Assembly: GCA_963816975.1 (NCBI GenBank)
Contig: CAWFMD010000006.1
Span: 1,302,001 to 1,366,000 of the forward strand
DNA from: DASRIA01 sp963816975
GTDB lineage: Bacteria; Actinomycetota; Thermoleophilia; Solirubrobacterales; JBBDJG01
Length of the DNA: 64,000 nt
Reading direction: 5' to 3'
Under the pieces are notes generated by a model. That model had not been told where the DNA came from. It searched no databases and worked only from the letters and a program-made list of their open reading frames with translations. Both the position numbers and the translations under genes were made by a program. Shown piece after piece: positions 33,425 to 42,157 of this stretch. Position 1 is the first letter of the stretch, and the number at the start of each line of letters is the position of its first letter.

Positions 33425-33734
33425 TCGGGATGTCCTCGACGGGGGCTGCGCTTGCGCGCTGCGACTCCAGGTGGCGGATGTAGTGGTCGATCAGCGTGCG
33501 CGCGGCCAGCAGGCCCTCACGCTGCAGCGCATGCCAGTGCTCCTGGAACTCGGGCGGGGCGGCCACGCGCAGGACGTCCGCGGCACGGCAGATCGGGCAG
33601 AAGGCGACGCACTGGTGCTCGGTGTGCCCGGTGCCGGGCGGCGGCCCGGCGGGCGGCGGGCGGTCCTCCCACGAGGAGAAAGGGTCGTGCGGGGCGTCGC
33701 CCAGGCCCGCAAAGGGATCGTCCGGGGTGGGCAT
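33417..33734 (-). CDS. Small Cys-containing (CPIC) protein linked to ArsA-like ATPase
   Basis: 105 residues. Acidic, Pro-rich N-terminus, then HQCVAFCPICRAADVLR, a C-x4-C-x2-C cluster that could bind zinc with the nearby His, and a helical C-terminus. Start overlaps the ATPase stop by 4 bp (ATGA). Proteins with this CPIC core are often found next to actinobacterial ArsA-like ATPases; function unknown. Confidence 0.75.
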   Translation of the reverse strand: MPTPDDPFAGLGDAPHDPFSSWEDRPPPAGPPPGTGHTEHQCVAFCPICRAADVLRVAAPPEFQEHWHALQREGLLAARTLIDHYIRHLESQRASAAPVEDIPIE

Positions 33735-34942
33735 CAAACCGCCACCGCGGGGTGATCGTCCGCGACGGGCTCCTGGCGCTCGAAGCGCACGCGCAGGGCT
33801 CCGCCCTCGAGCTTTGCCTCGCGGGGCCGGAACGACGCCAGCGCCGACGGCAGCATGATGTTGCGTTTGTGGCCGCCCACGCGCACGATCAGCTCGAGCC
33901 CGATCTTCTTCAAGTCGATCTCGGCCTTCTCGACGAACGGAACGGACAGGCGCAGCTCGGCGCTGGACCCGTCCATCACGAGTTCCTGGCTGAGGTCGTG
34001 GTACAGGACCGCCTGCGGTGCGCGGTCCTCGAACACGGCGGCGCACAGGCGGTGGAGCATCTCGGCGCCCAGCACCTCCTGGTCGAAGTACGGCGCGCGC
34101 AGCACCGGAACGGGGTCGAATGCCTGCTCGACGAACTCCATCTGTTCCTGTTGCACCTCGCGCCAGGCTGCGAAGTAGCCGCCCTCCACGTCCTCCGGGA
34201 ACACCCGGTTGACGACCACGGCGTCGGTCAGGTAGCCGTAAAGGTTGAGGTAGGTGAAGGTGCGCTGCGCTTCCTTGATCACCATCCGATCGGGGTTCAT
34301 CACGAGCCGGATCGAGGAGCGCGTGCGGTCGCGCAGGATCTCGCTCATGTCGATCAGGTTCGTGACGAGCAGCTGCACCTCGGAAAGCACGTCGTTGCCC
34401 GGCAGCGGCAGGTCGAGGATCGTGCGTGCGAGCGGGCGCGCGGCTGTCATCAGGCGCTTCTCCCACGGAAACACCTTTTCGAGCCACCAGCGCGCGACCT
34501 CCGGGAACGACAGCAGCCGCAGCGTCTCGCCCGTGGGCGCGCAGTCGACCACGATCACGTCGAACTCGCCCGACTCGTGGTGGCGTTTGAGTTGGAGCAA
34601 CGAGAAGATCTCGTCCATGCCCGGCGGGACGGTCAGCTCCTCGGCCAGGATCCGGTCGACGCCGCGGTCAGACAGCACGCCGCCGAGCCACCGCTGTACG
34701 GCGTTCCAGTGCCGCTCGAGCTCGGCCTCGGCCTGCACCTCCTGCCCCCAGAGGTTCGCGGCGACGGGAGTCGGGGCGGAGCCCAGCTGCGTCTCGAGCG
34801 AGTCCGAGAGGCTGTGCGCGGGATCGGTCGACAGGATCACGGTGCGAAGGCCGCTGCGCGCGACCTGGAGGGCGGTCGCCGCGGCCACGCTTGTCTTGCC
34901 GACTCCCCCCTTGCCCGTATAGAGGATCGTGCGTGGCGTCAT
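33734..34942 (-). CDS. ArsA/Get3-family ATPase
   Basis: 402 residues. Deviant Walker A GKGGVGKTS at 10-18, switch I DPAHSLSD, switch II VVDCAPTGETLRLL, and a C-terminal alpha-crystallin-like extension (LRLSVPFVEKAEIDLKK ... LIVRVGGHKR). No arsenic genes or Cys triad are seen, so arsenite pumping is unlikely; the fold suits a client-protein or cofactor handling ATPase. First gene of the operon to the epimerase. Confidence 0.88.
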   Translation of the reverse strand: MTPRTILYTGKGGVGKTSVAAATALQVARSGLRTVILSTDPAHSLSDSLETQLGSAPTPVAANLWGQEVQAEAELERHWNAVQRWLGGVLSDRGVDRILAEELTVPPGMDEIFSLLQLKRHHESGEFDVIVVDCAPTGETLRLLSFPEVARWWLEKVFPWEKRLMTAARPLARTILDLPLPGNDVLSEVQLLVTNLIDMSEILRDRTRSSIRLVMNPDRMVIKEAQRTFTYLNLYGYLTDAVVVNRVFPEDVEGGYFAAWREVQQEQMEFVEQAFDPVPVLRAPYFDQEVLGAEMLHRLCAAVFEDRAPQAVLYHDLSQELVMDGSSAELRLSVPFVEKAEIDLKKIGLELIVRVGGHKRNIMLPSALASFRPREAKLEGGALRVRFERQEPVADDHPAVAV

Positions 34943-34984
34943 GAGGTCGGCGATTCTACGCCTATGCCCGCGTCCGGGCCGGCC

Positions 34985-36427
34985 CTAACGGCGGGCCCGC
35001 CGCTTGGGCGCCGGCTTCACCCTGATCTCGCCGGCCGCGGAAGATCGGTTGCCCGCCAGGTCGCGTGCGTACAGCGTGTAGCCGTAGGTGCGCTGATCGC
35101 GGACGGGCGGCGGCACCCAGCGGATGTAGCGCTGCCCGCGCCCGAACGACCCGCTGGTGGAGAGGTAGGTCTTGCCGCCGTAGCGGACGATCACTCCCAC
35201 GCGGCCGACCTTGGACAGCTTGAAGCGGAACTTCACTCCGCGGCCGGCGACCGCGGGGGCCGGCACGGCGCGCTGCGGATCGAGGGTGGGGGCCTCCACG
35301 AGGTAGCGGCTGAAGTGGTCGGCCGCGTCGCAGTAGGCCCGGTCGCCTGTGCCCTTGCAGAGGTTGCGGGCGAAGTCGCGGTTGAGTGTGTGGTAGTTGA
35401 GGCTCGCTTCCGGTCCGGGTCGCCATGACGGCCGCGAGTACAACGACCACGCGCCCGTGTCGAAGCGTGCGATCTCGGCTTTCGCGGCGGCATCGCCGGC
35501 CTGGAAACGCGCGGCCGCCGCGGCGTCCGCGGGAGCGTACTCGCTGTATGTGCGCAGGCCGTTGACCGCCTGCAGGTGCCCGTTCAGCACGTACAGACGC
35601 GGGTCGAAGCTGTACAGCGCGTACCAGTCGCCGGCGGCCTGGCGCACCCGCACGCCCTTCGGCGTGCGGGTCTCGAAGGCGCCCCGCGCGCGGGCCGCGA
35701 CCGCCAGCAGGCTCGGATCGTTCAGGCGGTTGGCGGCGCGCGCCAGCGCCTGCATCGCGGTTCCCTGCGCCATGCCCGAGATCCACGGCGGCGAGCCTCC
35801 CCCGAACGCGAAGTAGTACTCCCAGGTGAGGAAGCCGTTCCGTTTCACGGCGAGGTCGACGAGGTCGTCCGCCATCGAGCGCAGGTCGCCGTCGCGCCTC
35901 GCCATCCAGTAGCCGTTGAGGCGTCCGAAGTTCGCCAGGGGATGGAACTGCAGTCCCTTGCCGGGAAAGTACTCGAAGATCACGCGGCTGCCCCCGAGCT
36001 GCACGCGGGCGCCGGACCCCGGCGGGCCGGCCTGCGCCCACCAGTCCCGGTTGCGCTGCAGGATCAGCAGCATCGGCGCCAGGCGCGCGGTCAGCCGCCG
36101 CCGCTTCGCGAGGCGGCGCACCGTGTCGATCACGTAGCTCAGCTCCGCGCGGCGCACGCCCGAGAGCGCCCTGCGGGTTCTGAGCGCCGCGGAGTAGGTG
36201 GCGAGGTAGGCGGAGCGCTGGCCGGCGTCGATGCTGCCGCGCGCTGCGGCGCGGGTGATGGTCTTGCGGACCGGGTCGGCGGCGGCCTGCGCGGACGCAG
36301 CCATCAGCAGCGCCGCCGTGCACACGACGAGCGCCGCACCCACGAGTCGATTGGCGCATCGTGCGAGCACTTTCAGTATGTTGACGCGCGGTTGTCGACC
36401 CGGCGCTGGTTGCACGGTGTGATGCAC
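34985..36427 (-). CDS. Secreted D-glucuronyl C5-epimerase-domain protein
   Basis: 480 residues. Signal peptide (LVGAALVVCTAALLMAASAQA) and a long alpha/alpha barrel like the C-terminal domain of heparan D-glucuronyl C5-epimerase: FLTWEYYFAFGGGSPPWISG, MAQGTAMQALARAANR, VLNGHLQAVNGLRTY and SLNYHTLNRDF. The end carries an immunoglobulin-like domain (KFRFKLSKVGRVGVIVRYGG). It may act on a uronic-acid polymer outside the cell. ATG 36427 gives a long leader before the signal; a GTG nearer the signal is possible. Divergent from the lipoprotein gene by 41 bp. Confidence 0.78.
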   Translation of the reverse strand: MHHTVQPAPGRQPRVNILKVLARCANRLVGAALVVCTAALLMAASAQAAADPVRKTITRAAARGSIDAGQRSAYLATYSAALRTRRALSGVRRAELSYVIDTVRRLAKRRRLTARLAPMLLILQRNRDWWAQAGPPGSGARVQLGGSRVIFEYFPGKGLQFHPLANFGRLNGYWMARRDGDLRSMADDLVDLAVKRNGFLTWEYYFAFGGGSPPWISGMAQGTAMQALARAANRLNDPSLLAVAARARGAFETRTPKGVRVRQAAGDWYALYSFDPRLYVLNGHLQAVNGLRTYSEYAPADAAAAARFQAGDAAAKAEIARFDTGAWSLYSRPSWRPGPEASLNYHTLNRDFARNLCKGTGDRAYCDAADHFSRYLVEAPTLDPQRAVPAPAVAGRGVKFRFKLSKVGRVGVIVRYGGKTYLSTSGSFGRGQRYIRWVPPPVRDQRTYGYTLYARDLAGNRSSAAGEIRVKPAPKRRARR

Positions 36428-36468
36428 GCGCAGGCGCGAACCGCCACGCTGTCGAAAGAACGATCCCC

Positions 36469-37662
36469 TTGCTTCCCCGCATCAGACGCTCCCTGACGCA
36501 AGTCGTGCTCGCCGCGATCCTCGCCGCGACGCTGGGCCTGGTGGCCTGCGGCGGTGACGGCGGCGGCAGCGACGAGGACGCCGGCAAGGTCATCAGCGAG
36601 ACCTTCAGCAGCAAGAAGGAGGTCAGCAGCGGCAAGCTGAACATGAACGTCTCGGCCGAGCTGGAGGGCAGCGGCGCCGCCTCTCAGATCGACGGGCCGG
36701 TCTCGATCAAGCTGGCGGGCCCGTTCCAGACCCGCGGCGACCAGGCCCTGCCCGAGGTGGACCTCGACCTCGACGTGAGCGGCGGCGGTCAGACATTCAC
36801 GGCGGGTGCGCTGACGACGGGCACGGCGGCGTTCATCAGCTATCAGGGCACCGACTACCGCGTGCCCGACGACCAGTTCCAGCGGCTCAAGCGCCAGATC
36901 GAACGAGACGCGCGCCGCGACAAACAGAACAACAGCATCACCTTCGCACAGCTCGGCATCAGTCCGCAGGAGTGGATCAAGGACCCCAAGAACGACGGGA
37001 CCGAGGACGTCGGCGGCGCCAAGACCATTCACGTGACTGCGGACGTGGACGTGGCGGCCTTCGTCAACGACCTCGACGACCTGCTCGGCCGCGCCTCCAG
37101 CCTCGGCGTCCAGAACCAGCAGATTCCCCGTAACCTGACCGAGCGCCAGCAGGACGCGATCGAGCAGGCGATCCAGGACGTGCGGTTCGACATGTGGACC
37201 GGGGCCGAGGACAAGATCCTGCGCCGGATCGAGGTCGAGTTCGGCTTCGACATCCCCAAGGAGCAGCAGCAGGACACCCAGGGCGTCGAGCGCGGGAAGG
37301 TCAAGCTGGCGCTCGAGATCGCGGACATCAACGAGGACCAGCAGATCAAGGTGCCCAAAGACGCCCGCCCGCTGTCCGAGCTGCAGAGCGCCCTCGGGCT
37401 GGCCGGCGCCCTCGGAGGGTCGTCCGGCGGCTCCTCGTCCGGCGGCTCCTCATCCGGCGGCTCCTCCAGCGGCTCCTCCTCGTCCGGCGGCGGCTCCTCC
37501 GGCGGCGGCTCCTCGTCCGGCGGGGGCGCCGGCACCGACCTCGGGTCGGGCGGCGGCCAGTCGGGCCTCGACAGCAAGCGCTCTCAGCGCTATCTCGACT
37601 GTCTCAGCAAGGCGAAGAAGCCTGCGGACATCGAGCAGTGCGCCGCAATCCTCGGCGAGTGA
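36469..37662 (+). CDS. LppX/LprG-like lipoprotein with Ser/Gly linker and two-Cys tail
   Basis: 397 residues. Signal LAAILAATLGLVACGG with lipobox Cys; the body (NVSAELEGSGA, FISYQGTDYRVPDDQFQRL, AKTIHVTADVDVAAFVNDLD) resembles LppX/LprAFG lipid-carrier lipoproteins. A pure Ser/Gly linker (about residues 316-353) leads to a short helical tail YLDCLSKAKKPADIEQCAAIL with two Cys. The downstream gene ends in the same tail. TTG start, weak ribosome binding site. May shuttle lipids across the envelope. Confidence 0.78.
   Translation: MLPRIRRSLTQVVLAAILAATLGLVACGGDGGGSDEDAGKVISETFSSKKEVSSGKLNMNVSAELEGSGAASQIDGPVSIKLAGPFQTRGDQALPEVDLDLDVSGGGQTFTAGALTTGTAAFISYQGTDYRVPDDQFQRLKRQIERDARRDKQNNSITFAQLGISPQEWIKDPKNDGTEDVGGAKTIHVTADVDVAAFVNDLDDLLGRASSLGVQNQQIPRNLTERQQDAIEQAIQDVRFDMWTGAEDKILRRIEVEFGFDIPKEQQQDTQGVERGKVKLALEIADINEDQQIKVPKDARPLSELQSALGLAGALGGSSGGSSSGGSSSGGSSSGSSSSGGGSSGGGSSSGGGAGTDLGSGGGQSGLDSKRSQRYLDCLSKAKKPADIEQCAAILGE
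37415..37527 (+). repeat. Ser/Gly-coding low-complexity repeat
   Basis: Irregular repeats of TCC(A)GGCGGCTCC encode a run of only Ser and Gly inside the lipoprotein, acting as a flexible linker. The repeat may vary in length between strains. Confidence 0.8.
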
Positions 37663-37758
37663 ACGACGGGCCGCGCCGGCCCTTTGACGCAAGCCCGCGA
37701 TCGCTGCCTGCCGCGCCGTTAAAGGTCTGTCGCCGCGTGCCGACGAGTTGTGAGGACC

Positions 37759-38142
37759 ATGAATTTGAATATCTCGTCCGAACAGCAGCGGGTCTTCCTG
37801 CTCATCGGCGTCGGCATACTCGCCGTGGCCGGCCTATTCCTGGTGACGCGCGGGGGCGCCGGCCCGGGCGGTGGCGCGACCGGCAAACCGCCTGCCAAGA
37901 CCAGCCCCGCGAAGCCCGGCTCGGCCAAGCCGAATCCTCCGAAGAGCGCGCAGCAGCAGGGCGGCGCGTCCAAGCAGCGCAGCGCGTCCAAGGAGCCCAG
38001 CGCCACGCAGCGCACTCCGGACACGCGCGGTGGCGGCCGGGAGCAGTCCGCGGCCAAGCCCTCGAAGCAGGCCTATCTGAGTTGCGTGGAGCGGGCCACG
38101 GACACGGCGGCACTCGAGCGGTGCCAGGCGGTCCTACCCTAG
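37759..38142 (+). CDS. Membrane-anchored protein with Lys/Pro linker and two-Cys tail
   Basis: 127 residues: a single membrane span (VFLLIGVGILAVAGLFLV), a disordered Lys/Pro/Ala/Ser-rich middle, and the tail YLSCVERATDTAALERCQAVL, nearly the same two-Cys helical hairpin as in the gene upstream. ATG 37759 follows GTGAGGA. The last 4 bp overlap the end of the aldo/keto reductase gene. No enzyme domain; likely a surface or assembly factor. Confidence 0.72.
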   Translation: MNLNISSEQQRVFLLIGVGILAVAGLFLVTRGGAGPGGGATGKPPAKTSPAKPGSAKPNPPKSAQQQGGASKQRSASKEPSATQRTPDTRGGGREQSAAKPSKQAYLSCVERATDTAALERCQAVLP

Positions 38143-39134
38143 GCTCGAACGCTGACGGGCTCGACGTCGAAGTTACGCTCGTAGAGCTCTGAGATCCGCG
38201 CGAGGTCGTCGGCCGTGAGGTCCGCGACGTCGGATGCGGCGGCCCACTCTTCCAGGTCCTGCGTGTTCGAGACGGTCGGCAGCACGCAGGCGATCGCGGG
38301 CTGTGCGAGCACGAACCGCAGCGCGGCCTGGGCCATCGTGATCCCGTGCTCCTCACAGAGGAAGCGCAGGCGCTCGACCTTCTGCAGGCCCTCCACGAGC
38401 CACTCGCGCGGGCGGTGGCTGCGATGGTCGTGCTTCGGGAAGGTGGTCTCGAGCGTGTACTTGTCCTCCAGCAGGCCGCTCGAGGTCGGAACCCGCGCCA
38501 GCACGGCTGCGCCTCTTGCCTCGGCGGCGGCCAGGAACTCGCGGCCCGGCTCCTGCTCCAGCACGTTGTAGACCGTCTGGACCGACGCGATCCGGTGTTC
38601 GGCGAGCGCCCGGATACCCTCGTCGCGCCAGCCGATCGCGGGCCCCAGCGCGACGCCGTAGTGGCGGATCTTGCCCACTTCCTTGAGGCGCTCCAGCTCC
38701 GCGAAGAGGTCGTCCCGCTCGATCGCGTCCATGCGCGGGTTGTGCAGCTGGTAGAGGTCGACGTGGTCCGTGCCGAGCCGGCGCAGGCTCGCCTCGAGGG
38801 CCTTGCGCGCATGCTCCGGGGACCAGTCCTGAGGGCGTTCGCCCTGCGCGTGCTGCTGGCGACCCTCGTCGAGCGCGTAGCCGAACTTCGTCGAGAGCTG
38901 CACCGACTCCCGGGGCACTCCGGACAGCGCGCGGGCGACGATCTCCTCGTTCGCGCCCTGGCCGTACACGTCTCCCGTGTCGAAGAACGTGATGCCGAGG
39001 TCGAGCGCGCGATGGATCAGCGCGACGCCGTCGTCCTGGCTGACGTCGCCCCACCAGTTGGAGCCGAGCGCCCAAGTGCCGAAGCCGATCTCGGAGCAGC
39101 GCAGGTCAGTCGTGCCGAAGCTGCGGGTCCTCAT
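38139..39134 (-). CDS. Aldo/keto reductase
   Basis: 331-residue NADPH-dependent reductase. Start MRTRSFGTTDLRCSEIGFGT; catalytic Asp and Tyr in FFDTGDVYGQG, Lys in LSTKFGY and His in YQLHNPR; cofactor end LPTVSNTQDLEEW. Substrate unknown; similar proteins reduce methylglyoxal or sugar aldehydes. Its start overlaps the end of terC by 29 bp. Confidence 0.93.
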   Translation of the reverse strand: MRTRSFGTTDLRCSEIGFGTWALGSNWWGDVSQDDGVALIHRALDLGITFFDTGDVYGQGANEEIVARALSGVPRESVQLSTKFGYALDEGRQQHAQGERPQDWSPEHARKALEASLRRLGTDHVDLYQLHNPRMDAIERDDLFAELERLKEVGKIRHYGVALGPAIGWRDEGIRALAEHRIASVQTVYNVLEQEPGREFLAAAEARGAAVLARVPTSSGLLEDKYTLETTFPKHDHRSHRPREWLVEGLQKVERLRFLCEEHGITMAQAALRFVLAQPAIACVLPTVSNTQDLEEWAAASDVADLTADDLARISELYERNFDVEPVSVRA

Positions 39135-40098
39135 GCGGGGTCAGTCTAGCCTGCGGCGCCGCTTCTCCTTCAAGCAGCGCGCGGGCGCGCGCCTCACGGC
39201 GGTCCGCGGCCACCGACGCGACGATCCCGCCGGCCATCAGGGCCAGCACCAGGCTGAGGCTGGCCAGCGGCGGGAACTTGTAGATGTCCTCGATCAGGAG
39301 CTTGACCGCCACCACCGCCAGCACGATCGCGATCGTCTCGTCCAGGTACCGGAAGCGCCGGATCAACCCCTCTACCAACACGAACAGGGCGCGCAGGCCA
39401 AGCAGCGCGAACACGTTGCCCATCCAGATCAGCAGCGGGTCGCGGGTGATCGCGAAGGCGGCCGGGATCGAGTCGATCGCGAACGCGATGTCGGCGAACA
39501 CGATCGCCGTCAGGCACAGGAACAGCGGGGTCACGAAGCGGGTCTCGCCGAGCCGCACGAACCACCGGCCCTCGTGATAGCCGTCCGTCACGGGATAGAA
39601 GCGGCGGACCATTCGCACGAGCAGGTTGCGCGACGGGTCCACGTTCTCCGCGACCCCGCGGAAGATGCGGTACGCGAGCAGCAGCAGCGCCGCGCCCAGC
39701 AGGTAGATCACGAAGTGGAAGGTCTCGATCAGCGCGACACCGCCGAGGATCGCGAGCCCGCGCAGGGCGAGCGCGGCGACGATCCCCCAGAACACGAGCC
39801 GTGAGCGCTGCGGCACGGGGACCGCGAAGTAGCGGAAGAGCAACAGGAAGACGAACAGGTTGTCGAGCGACAGGGAGCGCTCGATCAGGTAGACCGTCGT
39901 GTAGAGGACGGCGTCGTCCTGCCCCCTCAAGGGTGTCACGACCAGTGCCGCGGCCAGGCTCAGCGCCAGCCACCCGATCGACCAGACCAGGCCTTCGCGA
40001 AAGCTCGGCTCGCGCCCGCGGGCGAAGAGCTTCAGGTCCAGCAGCAGGAACACCACCAGCGCCACGATCAGCACGCCGACGGCCGCGAGGTCGCTCAT
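39106..40098 (-). CDS. TerC-family integral membrane protein
   Basis: 330 residues with nine hydrophobic spans; conserved TerC signature SLDNLFVFLLLF and FADIAFAIDSIPAAFAITRDP with Asp residues that likely bind metal, plus WMGNVFALLGLRALF. Family members export manganese or calcium and confer tellurite resistance. ATG 40098 is the natural start. Divergent by 53 bp from a cation/H+ antiporter gene; together they suggest divalent-cation homeostasis. Confidence 0.93.
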   Translation of the reverse strand: MSDLAAVGVLIVALVVFLLLDLKLFARGREPSFREGLVWSIGWLALSLAAALVVTPLRGQDDAVLYTTVYLIERSLSLDNLFVFLLLFRYFAVPVPQRSRLVFWGIVAALALRGLAILGGVALIETFHFVIYLLGAALLLLAYRIFRGVAENVDPSRNLLVRMVRRFYPVTDGYHEGRWFVRLGETRFVTPLFLCLTAIVFADIAFAIDSIPAAFAITRDPLLIWMGNVFALLGLRALFVLVEGLIRRFRYLDETIAIVLAVVAVKLLIEDIYKFPPLASLSLVLALMAGGIVASVAADRREARARALLEGEAAPQARLTPHEDPQLRHD

Positions 40099-40151
40099 CG
40101 CGGCTGCTCCCGCGCGCCGGGCGCCGCCGGATGCGGCAAACTTTCGGCCCG

Positions 40152-41282
40152 ATGTCGACCGGCAGCCCACGCGCACGCCAGTCCTTCGGCCGGTGGCTCC
40201 TCACCGCCGAGGGCTGGCCGTACCTGCTCGTACCCCTGATCCCGGCGGCGATCGCGCTCGAGCTGGGTCACGCCGGCGCCAGTGTGATCTTCGCCGCGGC
40301 GGCGCTGGGAATCATTCCCACGGCCGCGCTGATGGGGAAGGCCACCGAGGAGCTGGCGGCGCGGTCGGGCCCCGGGATCGGCGGCCTGCTGAACGTCACG
40401 TTCGGCAACTTCCCGGAGCTGGTGATCGCGTTCTTCGCCCTCATCGAAGGGCTGCAGGAGGTCGTGAAGGCATCGATCATCGGGTCGATCATGGGGAACA
40501 TTCTGCTGGTGCTGGGGGCGTCCATGTTCATCGGCGGTCTGGGGCGGCAGCGGCAGACCTTCAATGCCACGGCCGCCAGCGCCCAGTCCGTGATGCTGCT
40601 GCTGGCGCTCGTCACGCTGGTGATGCCGGCGGTCTACGAGCTGGTGGTGGGCGGCCGGCTGCCTGCGGTGAACGAGGACCTCGTCGAGTACGACTCGACC
40701 GTCGAGCACCTCAGCCTAGCGGTCGCGATCGTGTTGATCGCCTCCTACATCGGGGGCCTGATCTTCTCACTCAAGACCCATCGCGCCCTGTTCAACCCGC
40801 CCTACGAACAGCACGCGGCGGGCTGGAGCGTCCGCCGCAGCGTGATGGCGCTGGCCGTCGCGGGGGTGCTCGTCGGGGTGATGAGCGAGGTGCTGGTGGG
40901 CTCCATCTCGGAGGCCGCGGACTCGATCGGCCTGAGCGAGTTCTTCATCGGCGCGATCGTCGTGGCGATCGTGGGCAACGCCGCCGAGCACTGGGTGGCC
41001 GTGCTGGTCGCCGCCAAGGACAAGATGGACCTCGCGGTCAACATCGCGGTCGGGTCGAGCGTGCAGATCGCCCTGTTCGTGGCGCCGGTACTGGTGCTGT
41101 TGTCGTTCGTCGTCGGCCCTGCGCCCATGCCGCTGGTCTTCAACGGGTTCGAGATCGCTGCGGTGGTGCTGGCGGTGCTGATCGCGGACCGCGTCACCGC
41201 GGACGGCGAGTCGAACTGGTTCGAGGGCCTCCAGCTGCTGGCCGTTTACCTGGTGGTCGGTCTCACCTTCGCGTTCGCCTAG
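40152..41282 (+). CDS. Calcium/proton antiporter (ChaA/Cax family)
   Basis: 376 residues, about eleven spans. Two CaCA repeats are clear: GGLLNVTFGNFPELVIAFFAL in the first half, and VGNAAEHWVAVLVAAKDKMDLA with NIAVGSSVQIALFVAP in the second, each with the Glu used for Ca2+ and proton binding. An acidic loop (VNEDLVEYDSTVEHLS) lies between. ATG 40152. Pairs with divergent terC. Confidence 0.93.
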   Translation: MSTGSPRARQSFGRWLLTAEGWPYLLVPLIPAAIALELGHAGASVIFAAAALGIIPTAALMGKATEELAARSGPGIGGLLNVTFGNFPELVIAFFALIEGLQEVVKASIIGSIMGNILLVLGASMFIGGLGRQRQTFNATAASAQSVMLLLALVTLVMPAVYELVVGGRLPAVNEDLVEYDSTVEHLSLAVAIVLIASYIGGLIFSLKTHRALFNPPYEQHAAGWSVRRSVMALAVAGVLVGVMSEVLVGSISEAADSIGLSEFFIGAIVVAIVGNAAEHWVAVLVAAKDKMDLAVNIAVGSSVQIALFVAPVLVLLSFVVGPAPMPLVFNGFEIAAVVLAVLIADRVTADGESNWFEGLQLLAVYLVVGLTFAFA

Positions 41283-41304
41283 GGCACAGGCGGAATCGAA
41301 CAAG

Positions 41305-41330
41305 CGGAATTCGCTTCACCGCGAACTCCG
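41305..41330. terminator. Hairpin between convergent genes
   Basis: CGGAATTCGC (41305-41314) pairs with GCGAACTCCG (41321-41330) with one mismatch and a 6-base loop. It lies between the antiporter gene and the acidic-protein gene, which converge. No clear T-tract. Confidence 0.5.
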
Positions 41331-41354
41331 GGAGCTCCGAGGGATCGACGCCCG

Positions 41355-41678
41355 CTAGTCCTCCCGGCCGACCTCCTGGTCGTCGGGCTCGTCGTCCCCC
41401 GCGTCGTCCAGCTCGTTGGCCGTCAGGGTCACACTGCGCGCATCGCCCGGGTGGTAGTGGGTCTGGAAAGCGAGCAGCAGCTCGTCCCGGCGGTCCTCGT
41501 CGATCGGAACCTCGTCCGAGATGGTCACCCAGTCGGAGCCCTCGTAGTCCTCCATGTTGAAGATCTCGCCATCCAGCTCGGCGGAGTCGTCCACCACGAT
41601 CAAGACCTCGGTCTGCGGGTTGAAGTACACCCCGGGACGCGTGACGATCTCCTCGAGGGGTTGGCTGTCGGCGGCCAT
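41355..41678 (-). CDS. Acidic conserved hypothetical protein
   Basis: 107 residues, strongly acidic, especially the tail DDAGDDEPDDQEVGRED. Body includes FNPQTEVLIVVDDSAELDG and DWVTISDEVPIDEDRRDELL, a small alpha/beta fold without recognised domain. ATG start. Likely cytoplasmic. Function unknown. Confidence 0.72.
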   Translation of the reverse strand: MAADSQPLEEIVTRPGVYFNPQTEVLIVVDDSAELDGEIFNMEDYEGSDWVTISDEVPIDEDRRDELLLAFQTHYHPGDARSVTLTANELDDAGDDEPDDQEVGRED

Positions 41679-41716
41679 AGGCGCGTTATATACCCAAAGC
41701 GCCCCGGGCGGAGCGA

Positions 41717-42157
41717 TCAGGACAGATCCCGGAGCTGACGGTCCACCTCCGCCTCGACGTCGAGCAGGGACTCGCCGCGCAGCGCGCGCCGCTCGTTGCG
41801 GGCGACCACGAGCTGGCGGACCTCTTCCCTGAGCGCCGCGTCCTGTTGGTCGGCCTCCGGTTGCGCCGCCGGATCGAGTGCCATCAGGCGGTCCACTTCG
41901 GCCTCGACGTCGAGGCCGGCCTCACCACGCGCCATGCTGCGGTCGCTCCGGGCCTGGACCAGCTGCCGGATGTCGGCCTCCCGCTCCGCGATCGCCGAGG
42001 GGCTGTTGGGGAGCGGCGCAGGGCGTGGGGCGCGCTCGTCGAGTGCCAGCCCACCGCGCCCGAGCTGCTCCAGGATCCCGAACGCGCCGGCGAAGAGAAT
42101 CGCCGCAATCGGGGCCACCACGAGCACGATGATCCAGATCACGGTCCCGAAGTCCAC
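41717..42157 (-). CDS. Membrane-anchored protein with two tandem helical repeats
   Basis: 146 residues. One N-terminal span (VIWIIVLVVAPIAAILFAGA), then two copies of a 36-residue helical unit: IRQLVQARSDRSMARGEAG and VRQLVVARNERRALRGESL, each followed by LDVEAEVDR. The unit resembles SHOCT-type helices. GTG 42157 is placed right before the span; the longer frame upstream is less likely. Divergent from the acyl-CoA dehydrogenase gene. Function unknown. Confidence 0.7.
   Translation of the reverse strand: MDFGTVIWIIVLVVAPIAAILFAGAFGILEQLGRGGLALDERAPRPAPLPNSPSAIAEREADIRQLVQARSDRSMARGEAGLDVEAEVDRLMALDPAAQPEADQQDAALREEVRQLVVARNERRALRGESLLDVEAEVDRQLRDLS

Noticed and set aside
33734..34942. Arsenical pump ATPase involved in arsenic resistance
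   Set aside because: No arsB, arsC or arsR nearby, single ATPase domain and no typical metal-site Cys; the context favours another role.
37415..37527. Ser/Gly repeat as a separate genetic element
   Set aside because: It is in frame in the lipoprotein and serves as a linker; no sign of mobility.
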